The translations under genes and the position numbers were made by a program. A stretch of 64,000 nucleotides of DNA from Nothophaeocryptopus gaeumannii. Lineage: Eukaryota > Ascomycota > Dothideomycetes > Mycosphaerellales > Mycosphaerellaceae. The stretch covers positions 923,501 to 987,500 of the forward strand of contig JASISA010000042.1 in the NCBI GenBank assembly GCA_031771865.1. The letters are read 5' to 3'. A model generated the notes under the pieces. The model saw only the letters and a program-made list of their open reading frames with translations, was not told where the DNA came from and made no database searches. Below are positions 29,826 through 40,268 of this stretch, in pieces (positions within the stretch are counted from its first letter, which is position 1; each line of letters begins with the position of its first letter).

Positions 29826-30890
29826 ATGGATCTGCTCAAGCGCGATTATCCATGGACAAAGGCGCCTTTGGTGTGTGGTGCTCCGATGCGACTGATAGCT
29901 TTGGCTTCGCTCGCAACAGAAATATCCAGAGCGGGTGGCTTGGGTTTTATAGGAGCTGGCAGCGATGCATCAAATCTAGGAACAATACTGGAAGAGACAA
30001 AACAATTGGTAGCTGGGGCGCAGGCATTGAGGGAGGTGAACGACGTGTTGCCGGTTGGAATAGGCTTCTTATTGTGGACTGGTGAGCAGTTGCTAAACGA
30101 TGCACTGCCATTGATTGCCAAGTATAAGCCTGCTGCAATATGGCTCTTTGCTCCGAGGGAGCTGGATCAGTTTGAGCAGTGGACAAGAGAAGTGAGGAGG
30201 GTCGGAGATCACAAGATCAAGATCTGGATTCAAGTTGGCACAGTCGCTGAGGCATTGGAAGTTACGAAAACTTGCAAGCCGGAGGTCCTTGTAGTGCAAG
30301 GACAGGACGCTGGTGGTCACGGACTTGATGAAGCTGCTGGCCTGATTCCGCTGCTCCCGGAAGTCGATGATGCGGTCACGGACCTGTGCAGTATGAAGAA
30401 AATTGCAAAGCCGCTCCTGATTGCAACTGGTGGAATCATGGATGGCCGTGGTGTCGCGGCAGCACTGTCCCTTGGTGCTGCTGGTGTCACCCTGGGCACG
30501 CGGTATCTTGCGTCGCCCGAAGCGAACATTGCCAAAGGCTACCGCGAAGCTATCTTCAGTGCTTCGGATGGTGGCGTGAACACCAAGAGAGTCAAGCTTT
30601 ACGATACACTGCGAGGTACTCGAGACTGGCCTGAGCGATACGGCGGTAGGGGTGTCCTGAATGAGAGCTTTTACGATTCTGTGAAGGGCATGACCCTTGA
30701 CGATAACCAGAAGCTCTACGATGAGGCTATGCAGAAAGGCGACGAGGGCTGGGGCGAGAAAAGCCGTCTCGCCACGTATGCTGGTGCAGGCGTTGGCCTA
30801 GCAAAGAGCGTCAAGTCTGCTGCTCGCATCACGGAGGAAGTGCGAGACGATGCAAAGAAGGTCCTGAAGCATGTCAGTAAAGTACCGTAA
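29826..30890 (+). CDS. Nitronate monooxygenase (2-nitropropane dioxygenase family)
   Basis: One exon, 354 residues, from ATG 29826. The TIM-barrel flavin enzyme is recognised by VCGAPM near the N-terminus, GGLGFIGAGSDAS, VQGQDAGGHGLD (near 160), ATGGIMDGRGVAAALSLGAAGVTLGTRYLAS (near 200-230) and a C-terminal GKSV-like region. The GG(I) and GTR segments bind the FMN phosphate, and the His in the GGHG segment is the usual catalytic base of the class. Known reaction: FMN-dependent oxidation of alkyl nitronates such as propionate 3-nitronate to the carbonyl and nitrite, a detoxification in fungi. No targeting signal is seen. It is divergent from RPB11. Confidence 0.88.
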   Translation: MDLLKRDYPWTKAPLVCGAPMRLIALASLATEISRAGGLGFIGAGSDASNLGTILEETKQLVAGAQALREVNDVLPVGIGFLLWTGEQLLNDALPLIAKYKPAAIWLFAPRELDQFEQWTREVRRVGDHKIKIWIQVGTVAEALEVTKTCKPEVLVVQGQDAGGHGLDEAAGLIPLLPEVDDAVTDLCSMKKIAKPLLIATGGIMDGRGVAAALSLGAAGVTLGTRYLASPEANIAKGYREAIFSASDGGVNTKRVKLYDTLRGTRDWPERYGGRGVLNESFYDSVKGMTLDDNQKLYDEAMQKGDEGWGEKSRLATYAGAGVGLAKSVKSAARITEEVRDDAKKVLKHVSKVP

Positions 30891-31100
30891 GCGGACAAAT
30901 GACATTGTACGTGCGACAGGCCATCCCTGTGTGTTTATGTCAAGGGAAAGGGTCTCCTGCCAAAATCGGCCCGTTGCCTCCGTGACTGCCAACATACACC
31001 ACGCAAGCGTCATCAATTCTTCACTTCAGTAGGAGTGTTTGAACTCAGACATCACACCTGGCCCACATACTACGAGCCGATTACAATAGCAGCAACACTT

Positions 31101-32752
31101 TAGCGCGTACTCGACGACTTGAGAGGACTAGACGAAAAGATACGCCAAGCCGAAGCTAGAAAGCTACATGACGCCGGCAAGCTTGACCCCGAAGGCTTCG
31201 CGCTTTTCCGGTACCACATCCTCCCGCGTGTGCTTGAAAAACAGCGAGAAGGTGATGCAGAGTCATACCATTACGCTCTCGTACGTGTCGGTCTTCGACG
31301 GTCCTATCTATCGGAAGAAGAGGAGCTATTCTGGGCGCAGCAGAATGAGTCTCTCCTCCGAGGCAGCGCGGTACCTCTTGAACCAAAAACATACCAACCT
31401 TACCTCGCAAGAAGGTCGCAGACGCTTGGTATCGCAACCGTACCCCGGGCAGTGAGCAGGCGTCGATGGGCTCCTCGAGCGCGAGTAGCAGCATCACAAG
31501 AGGTGTTACACCTGACACTAGCCTCGATGAAGGTCATCCGGATGCCTCACCTGAGCACAGCGCCTTCGGAACAGTGCCTACTGCGGCGCAAATGGCGCAA
31601 GACATACTGGCCAGGAAGCATCCCGACAGCGACGTTTCTTCAGAGGGTCGCGCGCTGTTCGAGCAACACACTGAAGTAATCTTGAAACAATCCCCTCGCT
31701 CTTGGCGGGAATCAAAGTATCCATGGCGGCCCTTGGACAACTCTGCCCGAGCCAGAGAGGCTATTTTGGAGAGAGATTGCGGACCTTCTGTCTCAGAAGC
31801 AACGACCGAGGCGAAATGTTCTCAGACCGACGATCAGATATCGATCAACGTCGGAGAGCGAAAAGCCACCAATAGGAGAGGATCCCTACTTTGCGCGCCG
31901 GCGAGCTAACGCCGACCAGGCCAGTCAACACCAACCTGGGTATATCAACGCGCACGCGGTCAATGGAGAAATAAATGCGTTTGCCTGTTCATTCCATCCG
32001 TCCTCGCAGCTTCAGTCCCAGCAACTGTTCCACAGCAATCATCCGGCGCTCGATCTCCTTGCTGAGTGTCAAACTTACAATTTGGGTTACGATTTGCTGA
32101 TTGCAACAATCCTTGAATGTATATTCGGTCGTATCAGGCGCTATCCGCACATGAAGCTCAAAGGTCGAATTGGCCATGCCACAATTGACTACGATCCACT
32201 GGCCGAGGACGCGAGCAGTGTTGCAGCGCGACTGTACAGCTTCATTGGCCAAGATCTCACTTGTGGCTCGGATCCAGTCGACATCATCCGAGGTCTCGAA
32301 GGTCTGCTCGAATCCTTGGTATTTTGACATTTGGATGAGAATGTCTTTCCCGAACTCCTGTGGATGAGGGGCATGTGGAGCTACACGAAGGGTAGCGAGC
32401 AGTCAGATTCTTCCTGCCTAACGTTCGTGGGACATGCGCTAGATGCATTCGTTCCGTTACGCACCAACGCCTATTCGATAATCCAGGCCATCATAGAGCG
32501 GCTTCTATGGAGAGCGTCCATAATCGTAAGCCTTGTTTGGTACAAATCTATACGTCTCGTGCTAATATATATTAGACTCCAGAACACGGTTTGATCAAAC
32601 AACTGCAGGAAGGGAACCTCATCGAACGGTTAGTGTACTGCTTTAACGAACTCGGATTCCATGCGCAGCGTTACGAGGACATGCTCGAGCAGAAGCTGTT
32701 CGAGGTGCAGGAACGTTACCCGGAGCTGATTTTGACAGTGTCGTCGAAGTAA
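31101..32752 (+). pseudogene. Multi-exon gene of unknown function with in-frame TGA
   Basis: Coding signal is strong but the model is incomplete. Exon a runs from a CACTTTAG acceptor (31103) to 31370 (GLDEKIRQAEARKLHDAGKL...). A 41-nt intron (31371-31411) follows, then exon b, 31412-31675. A weaker intron (about 31676-31751, GTAATC) leads to exon c, which runs in one frame from 31752 to 32525, broken once by TGA at 32325-32327. A perfect 50-nt intron (32526-32575, GTAAGC...GCTAAT...ATTAG) leads to the last exon, 32576-32752, ending in LILTVSSK. No first exon with an ATG was found. The TGA sits between GLLESLVF and HLDENVFPELLW; both sides look coding. Nonsense mutation, readthrough or a poor 72-nt intron could explain it. 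I do not know the family. Confidence 0.5.
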
Positions 32753-33137
32753 TACCAGACCAGGATAAGGGATAGCATTAATTCGAGATTCTGAGTAGCG
32801 GGCACATTCTGCTCACCTTTTGCAAAATATCGGCGTGCAACCCTTGTTTCGCTAGCTAACCTAGCAGCTGCATGCTTCAAATCGCCCTCGGTATGTTGAT
32901 AATAGTCAATTCGCACAAATCACAGAGAGACGATCGATTGCGATCTGATCACGTCCCATGCTCGGGAAGTGACGCCCACAGCTTCAGCTTCCAAGCCGTA
33001 TGACGACTGGCGTCTGCTTGCTTACCAAACGGCTGCGAAGACTCGCAGAACATAAAAGATCGCAAGCCGCCCGGCACGGCTCTTCCATCTTACAATAATA
33101 CAACCACTCCATCGAACTAAAACACCACCAGCACACA
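32753..33137. other. Intergenic with promoter of VOC gene
   Basis: About 385 bp. A TATA-like CATAAAAGAT at 33051-33060 lies 78 bp upstream of the ATG at 33138. Nothing else is seen. Confidence 0.5.
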
Positions 33138-33737
33138 ATGCTAGCAACTACAGCTGAACTCAATGCATCACTCACCAAACCTTTCCTTGGCCAACCCGTC
33201 GAAATCTGCATCGTCACGTCAAACCTCCGTGAAACATTAACCGGCCTCGTGCGTCTAGGAATCGGGCCTTTCAAAATCTATCACTTCACTCCCGAGAATG
33301 TCACCGATCAGACCTTTCGCGGAGAAGCGGCGAGGTTCGCCATTGATGTTGCTTTCGCGGAGCAAGGGTCTATGGTTTGGGAAGTCATGCAACCGATTTC
33401 TGGACCGAGTGTTATGCGGGAGTTTCTGGAGAGTACGGGTGGGAGTGGAGGGATTCAGCATGTTGCGTTTAATTGTGCTGATGGGAAGGGGACGGGAGCG
33501 GGTGAACGATTGGTGGGAGAGAGGGCGACGGAGGAAGCGCACCGAAGGAAAGTGGAGTTTGAGGCGAGAGGGTTTCCATTGGCGCAGTCGGGGCTTTGGC
33601 ATGGGAAGAAGGGGACTTGTGAGTTTATGTTTTTCGATACTGTTGGGGCGGTGAATACTTGCTTCGAGAGTTATGTTTTCTCGGATGATTGGGAGGATCC
33701 GGATGATGTTGAACATTTTCCCGCGGAGAATGAGTGA
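33138..33737 (+). CDS. VOC-fold (glyoxalase/dioxygenase superfamily) protein
   Basis: One exon, 199 residues. PVEICIVTSNLRETLTGLVRLGIGPFKIYHF opens a typical glyoxalase-type beta-alpha-beta-beta-beta unit, and GGIQHVAFNCAD provides the His of the second half. The best general match is the Glyoxalase_4 / methylmalonyl-CoA epimerase-like group. Metal ligands cannot be assigned with certainty: one His is in IQHVAF and an acidic candidate lies in MVWEVMQP. No signal peptide is present. The reaction is unknown. It converges with the epoxide-hydrolase-like gene, the two stops being only 69 bp apart. Confidence 0.72.
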   Translation: MLATTAELNASLTKPFLGQPVEICIVTSNLRETLTGLVRLGIGPFKIYHFTPENVTDQTFRGEAARFAIDVAFAEQGSMVWEVMQPISGPSVMREFLESTGGSGGIQHVAFNCADGKGTGAGERLVGERATEEAHRRKVEFEARGFPLAQSGLWHGKKGTCEFMFFDTVGAVNTCFESYVFSDDWEDPDDVEHFPAENE

Positions 33738-33806
33738 GCCAACAGCTTCGGGGTTCAGAATGTACTCTTTGGGGAGCATTGCTCTCTGTAGCCACTGCTC
33801 TACTCA

Positions 33807-34898
33807 TCACTTCACGGGAAACTTCTTCGCCACCCACTCCTTGATAATACTCGCAATCTCTTCCGGCTTCTCATACAACACCCAATGCCCAGCATCGACC
33901 ACTTTCTCCTCAAGATCCCCCACCAACCCTTCCTTCTTCGCATCCTCCATCAAATCCGTCCGACAGACCCAATCTCCAGTCTGTCCAATATACAACATCG
34001 GCACCTCAATTTTCCTGGCATCTGGTTTCTCATACAGCGCCTTCTCGTCCTCCAACATTGTATTATTCTTCAAGGAATGATAATACTGCACAGGCCCTTC
34101 AAAGCCATCTTTGCTCATTCGATGCTTAAATCGTTCCAGAAGTACAGGGTCTTTAGCGTAGGGTTTGAGGTCTACGATTTTTCCTTTCCATTTTCCGGTC
34201 TGGGTCACATATTCGTACATGGCATTTGGAACGCAGAACATCTCCCTCATCCAGATATCTCGGCCTTTCTCTTCGGGGTTTGGGGAAGGATAGTTGCCAT
34301 GGTTGACTTCGTAGAATCGTTCGAGGTTCTGACGCATGAGGTCTGGTGCGTTGGGGAGGGTGAAGAAGTTCCAATACTCCCATTGTGGGTAGCCGAAACG
34401 TTTGGCGGTGACTTCGTTTGCTTTGTCCAGGTCGAAAGGCGCTGCAGAAGGGATTTGATATGCGAGACTGAGGATTGAAAGGCCGATACATCGTTGTTTG
34501 TGATAGAGGTAGAATCGTTGGACGGTGGCGGAACCCCAATCGTGACCGACGGGGATAACATTGTTGGGGACTTTTTCGATGTCGAGGATTTGGGCTATTG
34601 AGTTGGCTTGCGCGCGATAGTTGTATTTGCTGGCGTCGACGGGCTTGGAACTGTCGCCAAATCCGAGAAGGTCGAGGATGATGAATGGGTAGGGCATTTC
34701 GAAGAATGTTGGGACTGCGCCTGCCCACATATAGGCATCGTCTGGGTACCCATGCAGGAACATGAGAGTCGGGACATCCTTGCTGAGTTTCTGATTGAAG
34801 TTTGGCGAGAGGTAGTAGCTGTAAGTCAGATTGTAAGGCGTTGTGATCAAGGACTTGTGTTGGAGCTTGTCCATGTTCGCAATCTGTTTCGCTGCCAT
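33807..34898 (-). CDS. Epoxide hydrolase-like alpha/beta hydrolase
   Basis: One exon, 363 residues, from ATG 34898. The oxyanion HGYPDD lies near 50-55, and the nucleophile Asp is in VPVGHDWGSA near 120. The charge-relay His is in DAGHWVLYEKPEE near the C-terminus, with an acid candidate in TGDWVCRTD. The HGxP and GHDWG motifs are those of soluble epoxide hydrolases and haloalkane dehalogenase relatives. The cap-domain Tyr residues that activate the epoxide (PQWEYWNFF, VQYYHSL) are plausible but unproven. Known reaction in the family: opening of epoxides to diols. The protein is probably cytosolic or peroxisomal; no clear PTS1 is seen (it ends FPVK). Confidence 0.82.
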   Translation of the reverse strand: MAAKQIANMDKLQHKSLITTPYNLTYSYYLSPNFNQKLSKDVPTLMFLHGYPDDAYMWAGAVPTFFEMPYPFIILDLLGFGDSSKPVDASKYNYRAQANSIAQILDIEKVPNNVIPVGHDWGSATVQRFYLYHKQRCIGLSILSLAYQIPSAAPFDLDKANEVTAKRFGYPQWEYWNFFTLPNAPDLMRQNLERFYEVNHGNYPSPNPEEKGRDIWMREMFCVPNAMYEYVTQTGKWKGKIVDLKPYAKDPVLLERFKHRMSKDGFEGPVQYYHSLKNNTMLEDEKALYEKPDARKIEVPMLYIGQTGDWVCRTDLMEDAKKEGLVGDLEEKVVDAGHWVLYEKPEEIASIIKEWVAKKFPVK

Positions 34899-36126
34899 CT
34901 CGATCGTCGATCTTGAAGTATCGATGTGTTGTCATCAAAAACTAACTGACCAGAGGATGAAGTATAGAAATATGATTGCAAGCCAATGCAAGTGACGTGG
35001 TGAGTTGGCCCAATGCCATGTGTTACCCCTCCCTGGTCCGATCTAAACTTTATCGTCATCACTGGCAATTCTAGCCCCTCACCTTGCGCTTGAATGGAGT
35101 ATGGCGGGCAGCCGGACGTCTTGGAACGCTTGACCACGCTGCCAAATGAACAGTTGATAGTACGGCAAGTATGCCTCCAGTTGCTGGTTGCGGTGAGCGG
35201 TTGGAACTGCCACTAGACAGGAGACTTCAGCCCCAAGTGACACATCGTGAGAGACCCGGTACGACCGTGCTGAGCAGTAAATCGACAGCGTTTATATTGA
35301 ACAGAAACATAGAGACCACCCGTCGCTCACTGGCAGTGTTCGAAGATTGAGCTTTGCACTTAACTACAGAGAGGCCTGAGCTTGAGGTTTTGAGTCTCAT
35401 TGGGATCATCCATTCCAGCCCTGACGGTGCCGCGGAGGTTGCACAGGAACTGCCAAGCTACTCGTTATCTGAAGAAGTCATCGAGCTTCATTTACAGATG
35501 TCTGCAGCTGTGCGTGCGTAGTGACAAGGGTGGACAGATACCAAAGGAGCCCCTGGTCTGCGATCTTGATATGGGTGCCCAATTCGGCCGGCAGGCTGAG
35601 GCTGTGAGACCGGTTTGCATGAATGGCGCGTCAGCACATCGGGCCCTGGCGAATGTGGAATTGGCTGCAGAACGTGACCAAATTCTAAGGCGTGGTTGCT
35701 GTACAAGGCGCGAGGACAGTCTCTTATGTTCGTTCCTGAACTTAGAATTAAGCTTAGGATGAGGCTCGCTGCATGTCTGCTCGTGCCTGTCGGATCCCGT
35801 GCATCGTGATCTGCGTCTCTTCAAAATGGCTAACAAAGTCGTGGCAGAGACCCATCCGGATTTGTACCGCCGATCAAATAATGTTGCTAGGGTAGCTGTT
35901 GGTCGCTAGGGATTGCCTAACGATCCACAGCTTTCATGCGACTGGGATTTGCATAAACCGCTTCCCATGGGCATTTCGTTCGAGAGCTGGCTGTGTGCGT
36001 TGTCGGGGATACATGGGATCAGGTCTGTTACGTGGAGCGTCGTTCGGAAGCATCTGGGTACTTGATCAAGGCAAGATGATGTGTGGAGACCAAGGACAAG
36101 TGATGAATCCTTCGTTATTCGCTTCA
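34899..36126. other. Long gene-poor stretch
   Basis: About 1.2 kb upstream of the epoxide-hydrolase-like gene. It must hold that promoter. Open frames here (for instance 35400-35762 plus, 35492-35836 minus) have no domain or codon signal that I trust. Confidence 0.45.
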
Positions 36127-36390
36127 CTACTTGGGGCCACTTCCTTGCTCAGTGACTGTATGATCTTCTTGGTTGACTGGCCTCTCGGTGGGAAGAGCAA
36201 TAAAGGGCTTGCGGTGTCGATTCTGTTCATACGCCGTGAATGGTCTGCGGGCATCTCTCGCGTTGATTTCAGAGGCCTCCTGCCTTTCCGCACTCCAGTC
36301 GGAATCCCAATGTGTGAAAGGCCGCCTTGCATCGGCTGTAGCAAACGATGCCGCCAGAAGGATGAACTCGAATATCGTGGTCAACAGCAT
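36127..36390 (-). CDS. Small secreted dibasic-repeat peptide precursor
   Basis: 87 residues from ATG 36390. A signal peptide is clear (FEFILLAASFATADA, cleavage likely around residue 21). The mature part holds the heptad DARRPFT twice (20-26 and 46-52) and a third, looser copy RHRKPFI (58-64). Each copy has a dibasic pair (RR, RR, RK) directly before PF. The two exact heptads use different codons at five of seven positions, which argues for selection on the peptide. The body is hydrophilic, with no Cys. It resembles in form Kex2-processed repeat precursors of fungi, but Pro after the dibasic site would hinder Kex2. No tailoring enzymes of known RiPP types lie nearby. The function is unknown. 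Confidence 0.6.
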   Translation of the reverse strand: MLLTTIFEFILLAASFATADARRPFTHWDSDWSAERQEASEINARDARRPFTAYEQNRHRKPFIALPTERPVNQEDHTVTEQGSGPK

Positions 36391-37577
36391 CGCGTTTCCG
36401 TGTACGGAGGCTGTTGGCGATCGTAGTGGCAATGCGAGTGGCCACGCGATTGAAAGGGTGCTCGGGGCCAGAAAATAGCTGCTGAAGCGCGCGCGCGTTG
36501 TGTAAATGCCTCGAGAGCCGCAGGCTGTCTTTGTTTGGAGATGAGGGAGTGAGACAGGACCTCAGTAAAGGCACTTTTGGTTTGATCCCTGGTCTTCCGA
36601 TGCGGTCACTCACGCGATCAATGCACATATGTTTGAGCCTTTGTTCGAAGAGACAAGTAGAAATGAGAGGCATTAATGTAGGGTGTCATCACCTTCAATA
36701 GCTCACGCACGAGCGCTGTTCATCCACCCAACAAGAGCGGGCCTGCGAAGTAGTGGATCCTGCCGACTGCCTATTCGGCGTCCCAAGAGCCCAGAAGGGC
36801 ATTCTTTCGATAGTCTCATGCGTGGCAAGAGGGTCGGCGCAGGCGGCTACCTTAGTGTGCCGCGGGTTCCAGCGCACATGAAGCCGCATGAGAAGGCAAT
36901 GGCTCCGAGGCTCAGGCAAGACTGCAACTGCCAAGATGAAGCGCTCTAGTATGCGAACAAATACGATGTAGTCAGGATGTCAGCCAGGATGTTCTTCATT
37001 GTGCTGGTCTTGAGGTACGCGTTGTTGATTGCAGAATCGGGCGGCTGAGAGTTGGTGGTGGCTTGGACAGTGCGAATCTGCGGCGTATGTCGTGGGATGC
37101 CGAAGTTGCCCTGGTGAGTTTGTGGTGGCATCGAGACGGTCCGCGGACGTCAGCGACATGTCAAAATAGATTTCTGCGTACCTAATCATCGTGAGGTTGG
37201 GGAAAGGCAGTCGTCACCCGGCGACGGCGGTCTACATCCAGCGTCTCTCACGGAAATGCGCGTCTTGAGGGCGCCGGAGACCGGTGGCTTGCCACCGCAT
37301 GATGGATAGTGGTCGAGAGTGTGGTACAGAGATATGTCGCATGCCTGTGATCGAACCTCTCATATTTATGATAACGTCTGTACGGATTTCGCGGAAGTGG
37401 CTCGATTTTGAACGCGCTTGGGAGGAGGTCGAGATCACGGAGACAACCACGAGTTCGGAAGGCAGATTAAGCTTTCGGCTCTCGGCAAAAGCCCTAAAGC
37501 GTGCGACCCAAGCTCCAACAATTTAGTTCACGCTCGAACGCTCTCCCGTCACTTCACGACACCACCTTTGCTTCGAG
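36391..37577. other. Gene-poor stretch with PRP28 promoter
   Basis: About 1.2 kb between the divergent secreted-peptide gene and PRP28. It should hold both promoters. No other gene is recognised. Confidence 0.5.
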
Positions 37578-39875
37578 ATGGACGTACCTCCTCCGCCGCC
37601 GTCTCCGAGCGAGTTACCGCCACCACCACCTCCGCCTCCAAGCGAGACACTCCCACCTCCTCCACCCCCTCCGCCGAACAGTGAACCGCTGAGCGCCCCG
37701 CCGCCCCCTCCGAGTGATGAAAGGCCCATCAAAAAGCGGAAGTTCGAGGCGCCTTTGAGTGTCGAAGAGTTATTGGCGCGCAAGAAAGCACAAGATGCTG
37801 CCGCTGCCAAGCCTAAATTTCTGTCGAAGAAGGAAAGAGAGCGCCTAGCGAAGGAGAAGGCAGAGAAAGAGGCAGCGGCGGCCAAGCAGCTAGCAGAGGT
37901 CGAGAAGCCCATTTCGCAGCCCGATAGTCGAGGTAATGGTGTCAGAGGGCCTCCGCAGGGCCCCAAATCAATGCGTAACGGAACGAGAGCCGCGCCGCCT
38001 GTCGCTCCGAAACGCGATCTCGCCCAGAAAGGGTACGACATGAAACCCCCGCCGCCGCCTCGAGAGCATGAAACCAGCGCCAAAAAACGGAGCGAGACCA
38101 CAGCAGAAGCAGAATTGATCAAGAATCGCTACATGGGCGCAGATACCAATCTATCGACCTTTTCGGCCAAAAAGAAGCGCAAGAGAACCACGGAGAAGAA
38201 ATTCAACTTTGAATGGAACGCTGAGGAAGACACCAGCCCCGATTTCAATCCGCTATATGCAACGCGAACCGAAAACAGCTTCTTCGGCCGCGGGCGGCTG
38301 GGTGGCTTCGCCGACGATGCGGGCGATAAACAGGCACGGGAGTACGCCCAAGCCATAGCAGAAAGAGACCCCGAAGCAGGAGAACAGCGAGCGGCCGAAA
38401 TTCTCGAGATGGAGCGGCGGCGGAGAGAAGAGGGCAGTCGAACGGGTATTGAAAAACACTGGAGTGAGAAAAAGCTGGACAGCATGCGCGAGCGAGACTG
38501 GCGTATATTCAAAGAGGACTTCAATATTGCTACCAAAGGAGGCTCGATACCGAATCCGATGCGCAGCTGGGCAGAATCTGGCCTACCGAAGCGCCTAATG
38601 GACATCGTCGATCAAGTCGGCTACAAGGACCCTTCTCCGATTCAACGAGCAGCTATACCAATCGCTCTCCAATCCCGCGATTTAATCGGCGTCGCCGTGA
38701 CGGGATCAGGAAAGACTGCAGCATTCCTCCTGCCTCTGCTTGTGTACATCTCCGAGCTGCCCCCACTGAACGAAATTACGAAGAACGACGGACCATATGC
38801 AATTATCCTTGCTCCAACTCGAGAACTCGCGCAGCAAATCGAAATTGAAGCTAAGAAATTCGCCAACCCTCTCGGGTTCACGTGCGTTTCATTAGTCGGT
38901 GGGCATAGCATCGAGGAGCAGGTCAACAATCTTAGCGAAGGAGCAGAAATCATCATTGCCACTCCAGGGCGTCTGGTAGATTGTATCGAACGGCGCCTTC
39001 TCGTGTTGGGACAGTGCTGCTATGTTATCATGGACGAAGCCGATCGCATGATTGATCTTGGATTTGAGGAGCCGGTCAATAAAATTCTGGACGCCCTTCC
39101 CGTCTCTAACCAAAAGCCCGACGACGAAGCTGCCGAGGACGCTGCCGCTATGTCACGACATCTCCATGGGAGAGAAAGATATCGACAGACGATGATGTAC
39201 ACCGCGACCATGCCTCCTGCAGTTGAGCGGATTGCACGCAAGTACTTGCGTCGTCCAGCACAGGTGACGATAGGTAACGTGGGAGAGGCTGTCGAAACCG
39301 TCGAGCAACGAGTTGAATTCATCCAAGGCGAAGACAAGCGGAAGAAACGTTTGGCCGAGATATTGAGCTCGAATGAGTTTGCTCCACCTATCATTGTTTT
39401 CGTCAATATCAAACGGAACTGCGATGCTGTGGCACGCGACATTCAGAGGATGGGCTTCTCCTCCGTTACCTTGCATGGAAGCAAAACCCAGGATCAACGT
39501 GAGGCAGCTTTACGTTCCCTTCGCGATGGTACAACAAACGTGCTTGTCGCCACCGATCTCGCCGGAAGAGGTATCGACGTACCCGACGTGAGCTTAGTCG
39601 TCAATTTCACCATGGCGACGAATATTGAGAGCTACACTCACCGCATCGGTCGCACTGGACGCGCTGGCAAGAAGGGAGTGAGCATAACTTTCCTCGGCGG
39701 CGAGGACAACGACGTTCTGTACGATCTCAAACAGATGATTAGCAAGAGCAGTCTGTCCACCGTCCCAGAACAGCTACGCAAACACGAAGCGGCCCAACAG
39801 AGATCGACCGGAAAGAAAGGGGGCAAAGCAATCGAGGATAGTGGAGGATTCGGTGGCAAGGGTGGATGGGCTTAG
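37578..39875 (+). CDS. PRP28: DEAD-box RNA helicase Prp28
   Basis: One exon, 765 residues. The N-terminus is a run of Pro with Ser/Glu, followed by the family block RPIKKRKFEAPLSVEELLARKK and a Lys/Glu coiled region. The helicase core shows the Q motif DPSPIQRAAIP (near 353), motif I AVTGSGKT (near 374), PTRELAQQ, DEAD (near 485), TATMPPAVERIA (motif III with Thr, usual for Prp28), ATDLAGRGID (near 658) and HRIGRTGRAGKKG (near 688). Known role: unwinds the U1 snRNA / 5' splice-site duplex so that U6 can replace U1 during spliceosome activation. The name is secure on length, the N-terminal block and the motifs. Confidence 0.93.
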   Translation: MDVPPPPPSPSELPPPPPPPPSETLPPPPPPPPNSEPLSAPPPPPSDERPIKKRKFEAPLSVEELLARKKAQDAAAAKPKFLSKKERERLAKEKAEKEAAAAKQLAEVEKPISQPDSRGNGVRGPPQGPKSMRNGTRAAPPVAPKRDLAQKGYDMKPPPPPREHETSAKKRSETTAEAELIKNRYMGADTNLSTFSAKKKRKRTTEKKFNFEWNAEEDTSPDFNPLYATRTENSFFGRGRLGGFADDAGDKQAREYAQAIAERDPEAGEQRAAEILEMERRRREEGSRTGIEKHWSEKKLDSMRERDWRIFKEDFNIATKGGSIPNPMRSWAESGLPKRLMDIVDQVGYKDPSPIQRAAIPIALQSRDLIGVAVTGSGKTAAFLLPLLVYISELPPLNEITKNDGPYAIILAPTRELAQQIEIEAKKFANPLGFTCVSLVGGHSIEEQVNNLSEGAEIIIATPGRLVDCIERRLLVLGQCCYVIMDEADRMIDLGFEEPVNKILDALPVSNQKPDDEAAEDAAAMSRHLHGRERYRQTMMYTATMPPAVERIARKYLRRPAQVTIGNVGEAVETVEQRVEFIQGEDKRKKRLAEILSSNEFAPPIIVFVNIKRNCDAVARDIQRMGFSSVTLHGSKTQDQREAALRSLRDGTTNVLVATDLAGRGIDVPDVSLVVNFTMATNIESYTHRIGRTGRAGKKGVSITFLGGEDNDVLYDLKQMISKSSLSTVPEQLRKHEAAQQRSTGKKGGKAIEDSGGFGGKGGWA

Positions 39876-40268
39876 TAGGAGAGCTTACCTCACATACGTA
39901 TCTCTCAGAAATATTTGGAGCGACTATGCTATCTTGAGACTCTCCCAGCGTCTTTAATCATGTGAGTCACTCTGAGAGCGTTCGCCGGTGACTAGATGTA
40001 GCACAGGCCAAAAATGCTGCCTCAGGCTGACATTTGTCATTCTCCCAAAACGCCTCGCACCGCGGGGTTGCCCTGTCATGAGCTTTGGTCTCTCTTCATG
40101 TGATTGAGATATTCACGGCGTCTTCAGCAGACTGCATGGAAAATTAATCGACTTGTACCCACTCGCTCGCGGCTTCTACAACCTTCTCATAACGCACACA
40201 CGCATATAACCACCAAGGTGCTTCACAAGAACGGACTCCACCACTACGCGAACGCAGACAAGATCACA
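39876..40268. other. Intergenic, promoter of HEL2
   Basis: About 390 bp between two plus-strand genes. The HEL2 frame stays open upstream to 40104 without an ATG, which I take as 5' UTR. Confidence 0.5.

Noticed and set aside
31989..32330. Minus-strand open frame of 113 codons with ATG, exactly antiparallel to exon c of the 31101-32752 gene
   Set aside because: Its codons are aligned with those of the plus-strand frame, a register in which stops are rare by chance. The plus strand has consistent introns downstream, so I favour plus. The ATG lying on the TGA of the sense frame is a curiosity only.
36127..36390. Full RiPP biosynthetic cluster around the secreted repeat peptide
   Set aside because: No DUF3328/UstY-like, tyrosinase or peptidase gene is seen in the window; neighbours are an epoxide-hydrolase-like enzyme and PRP28.
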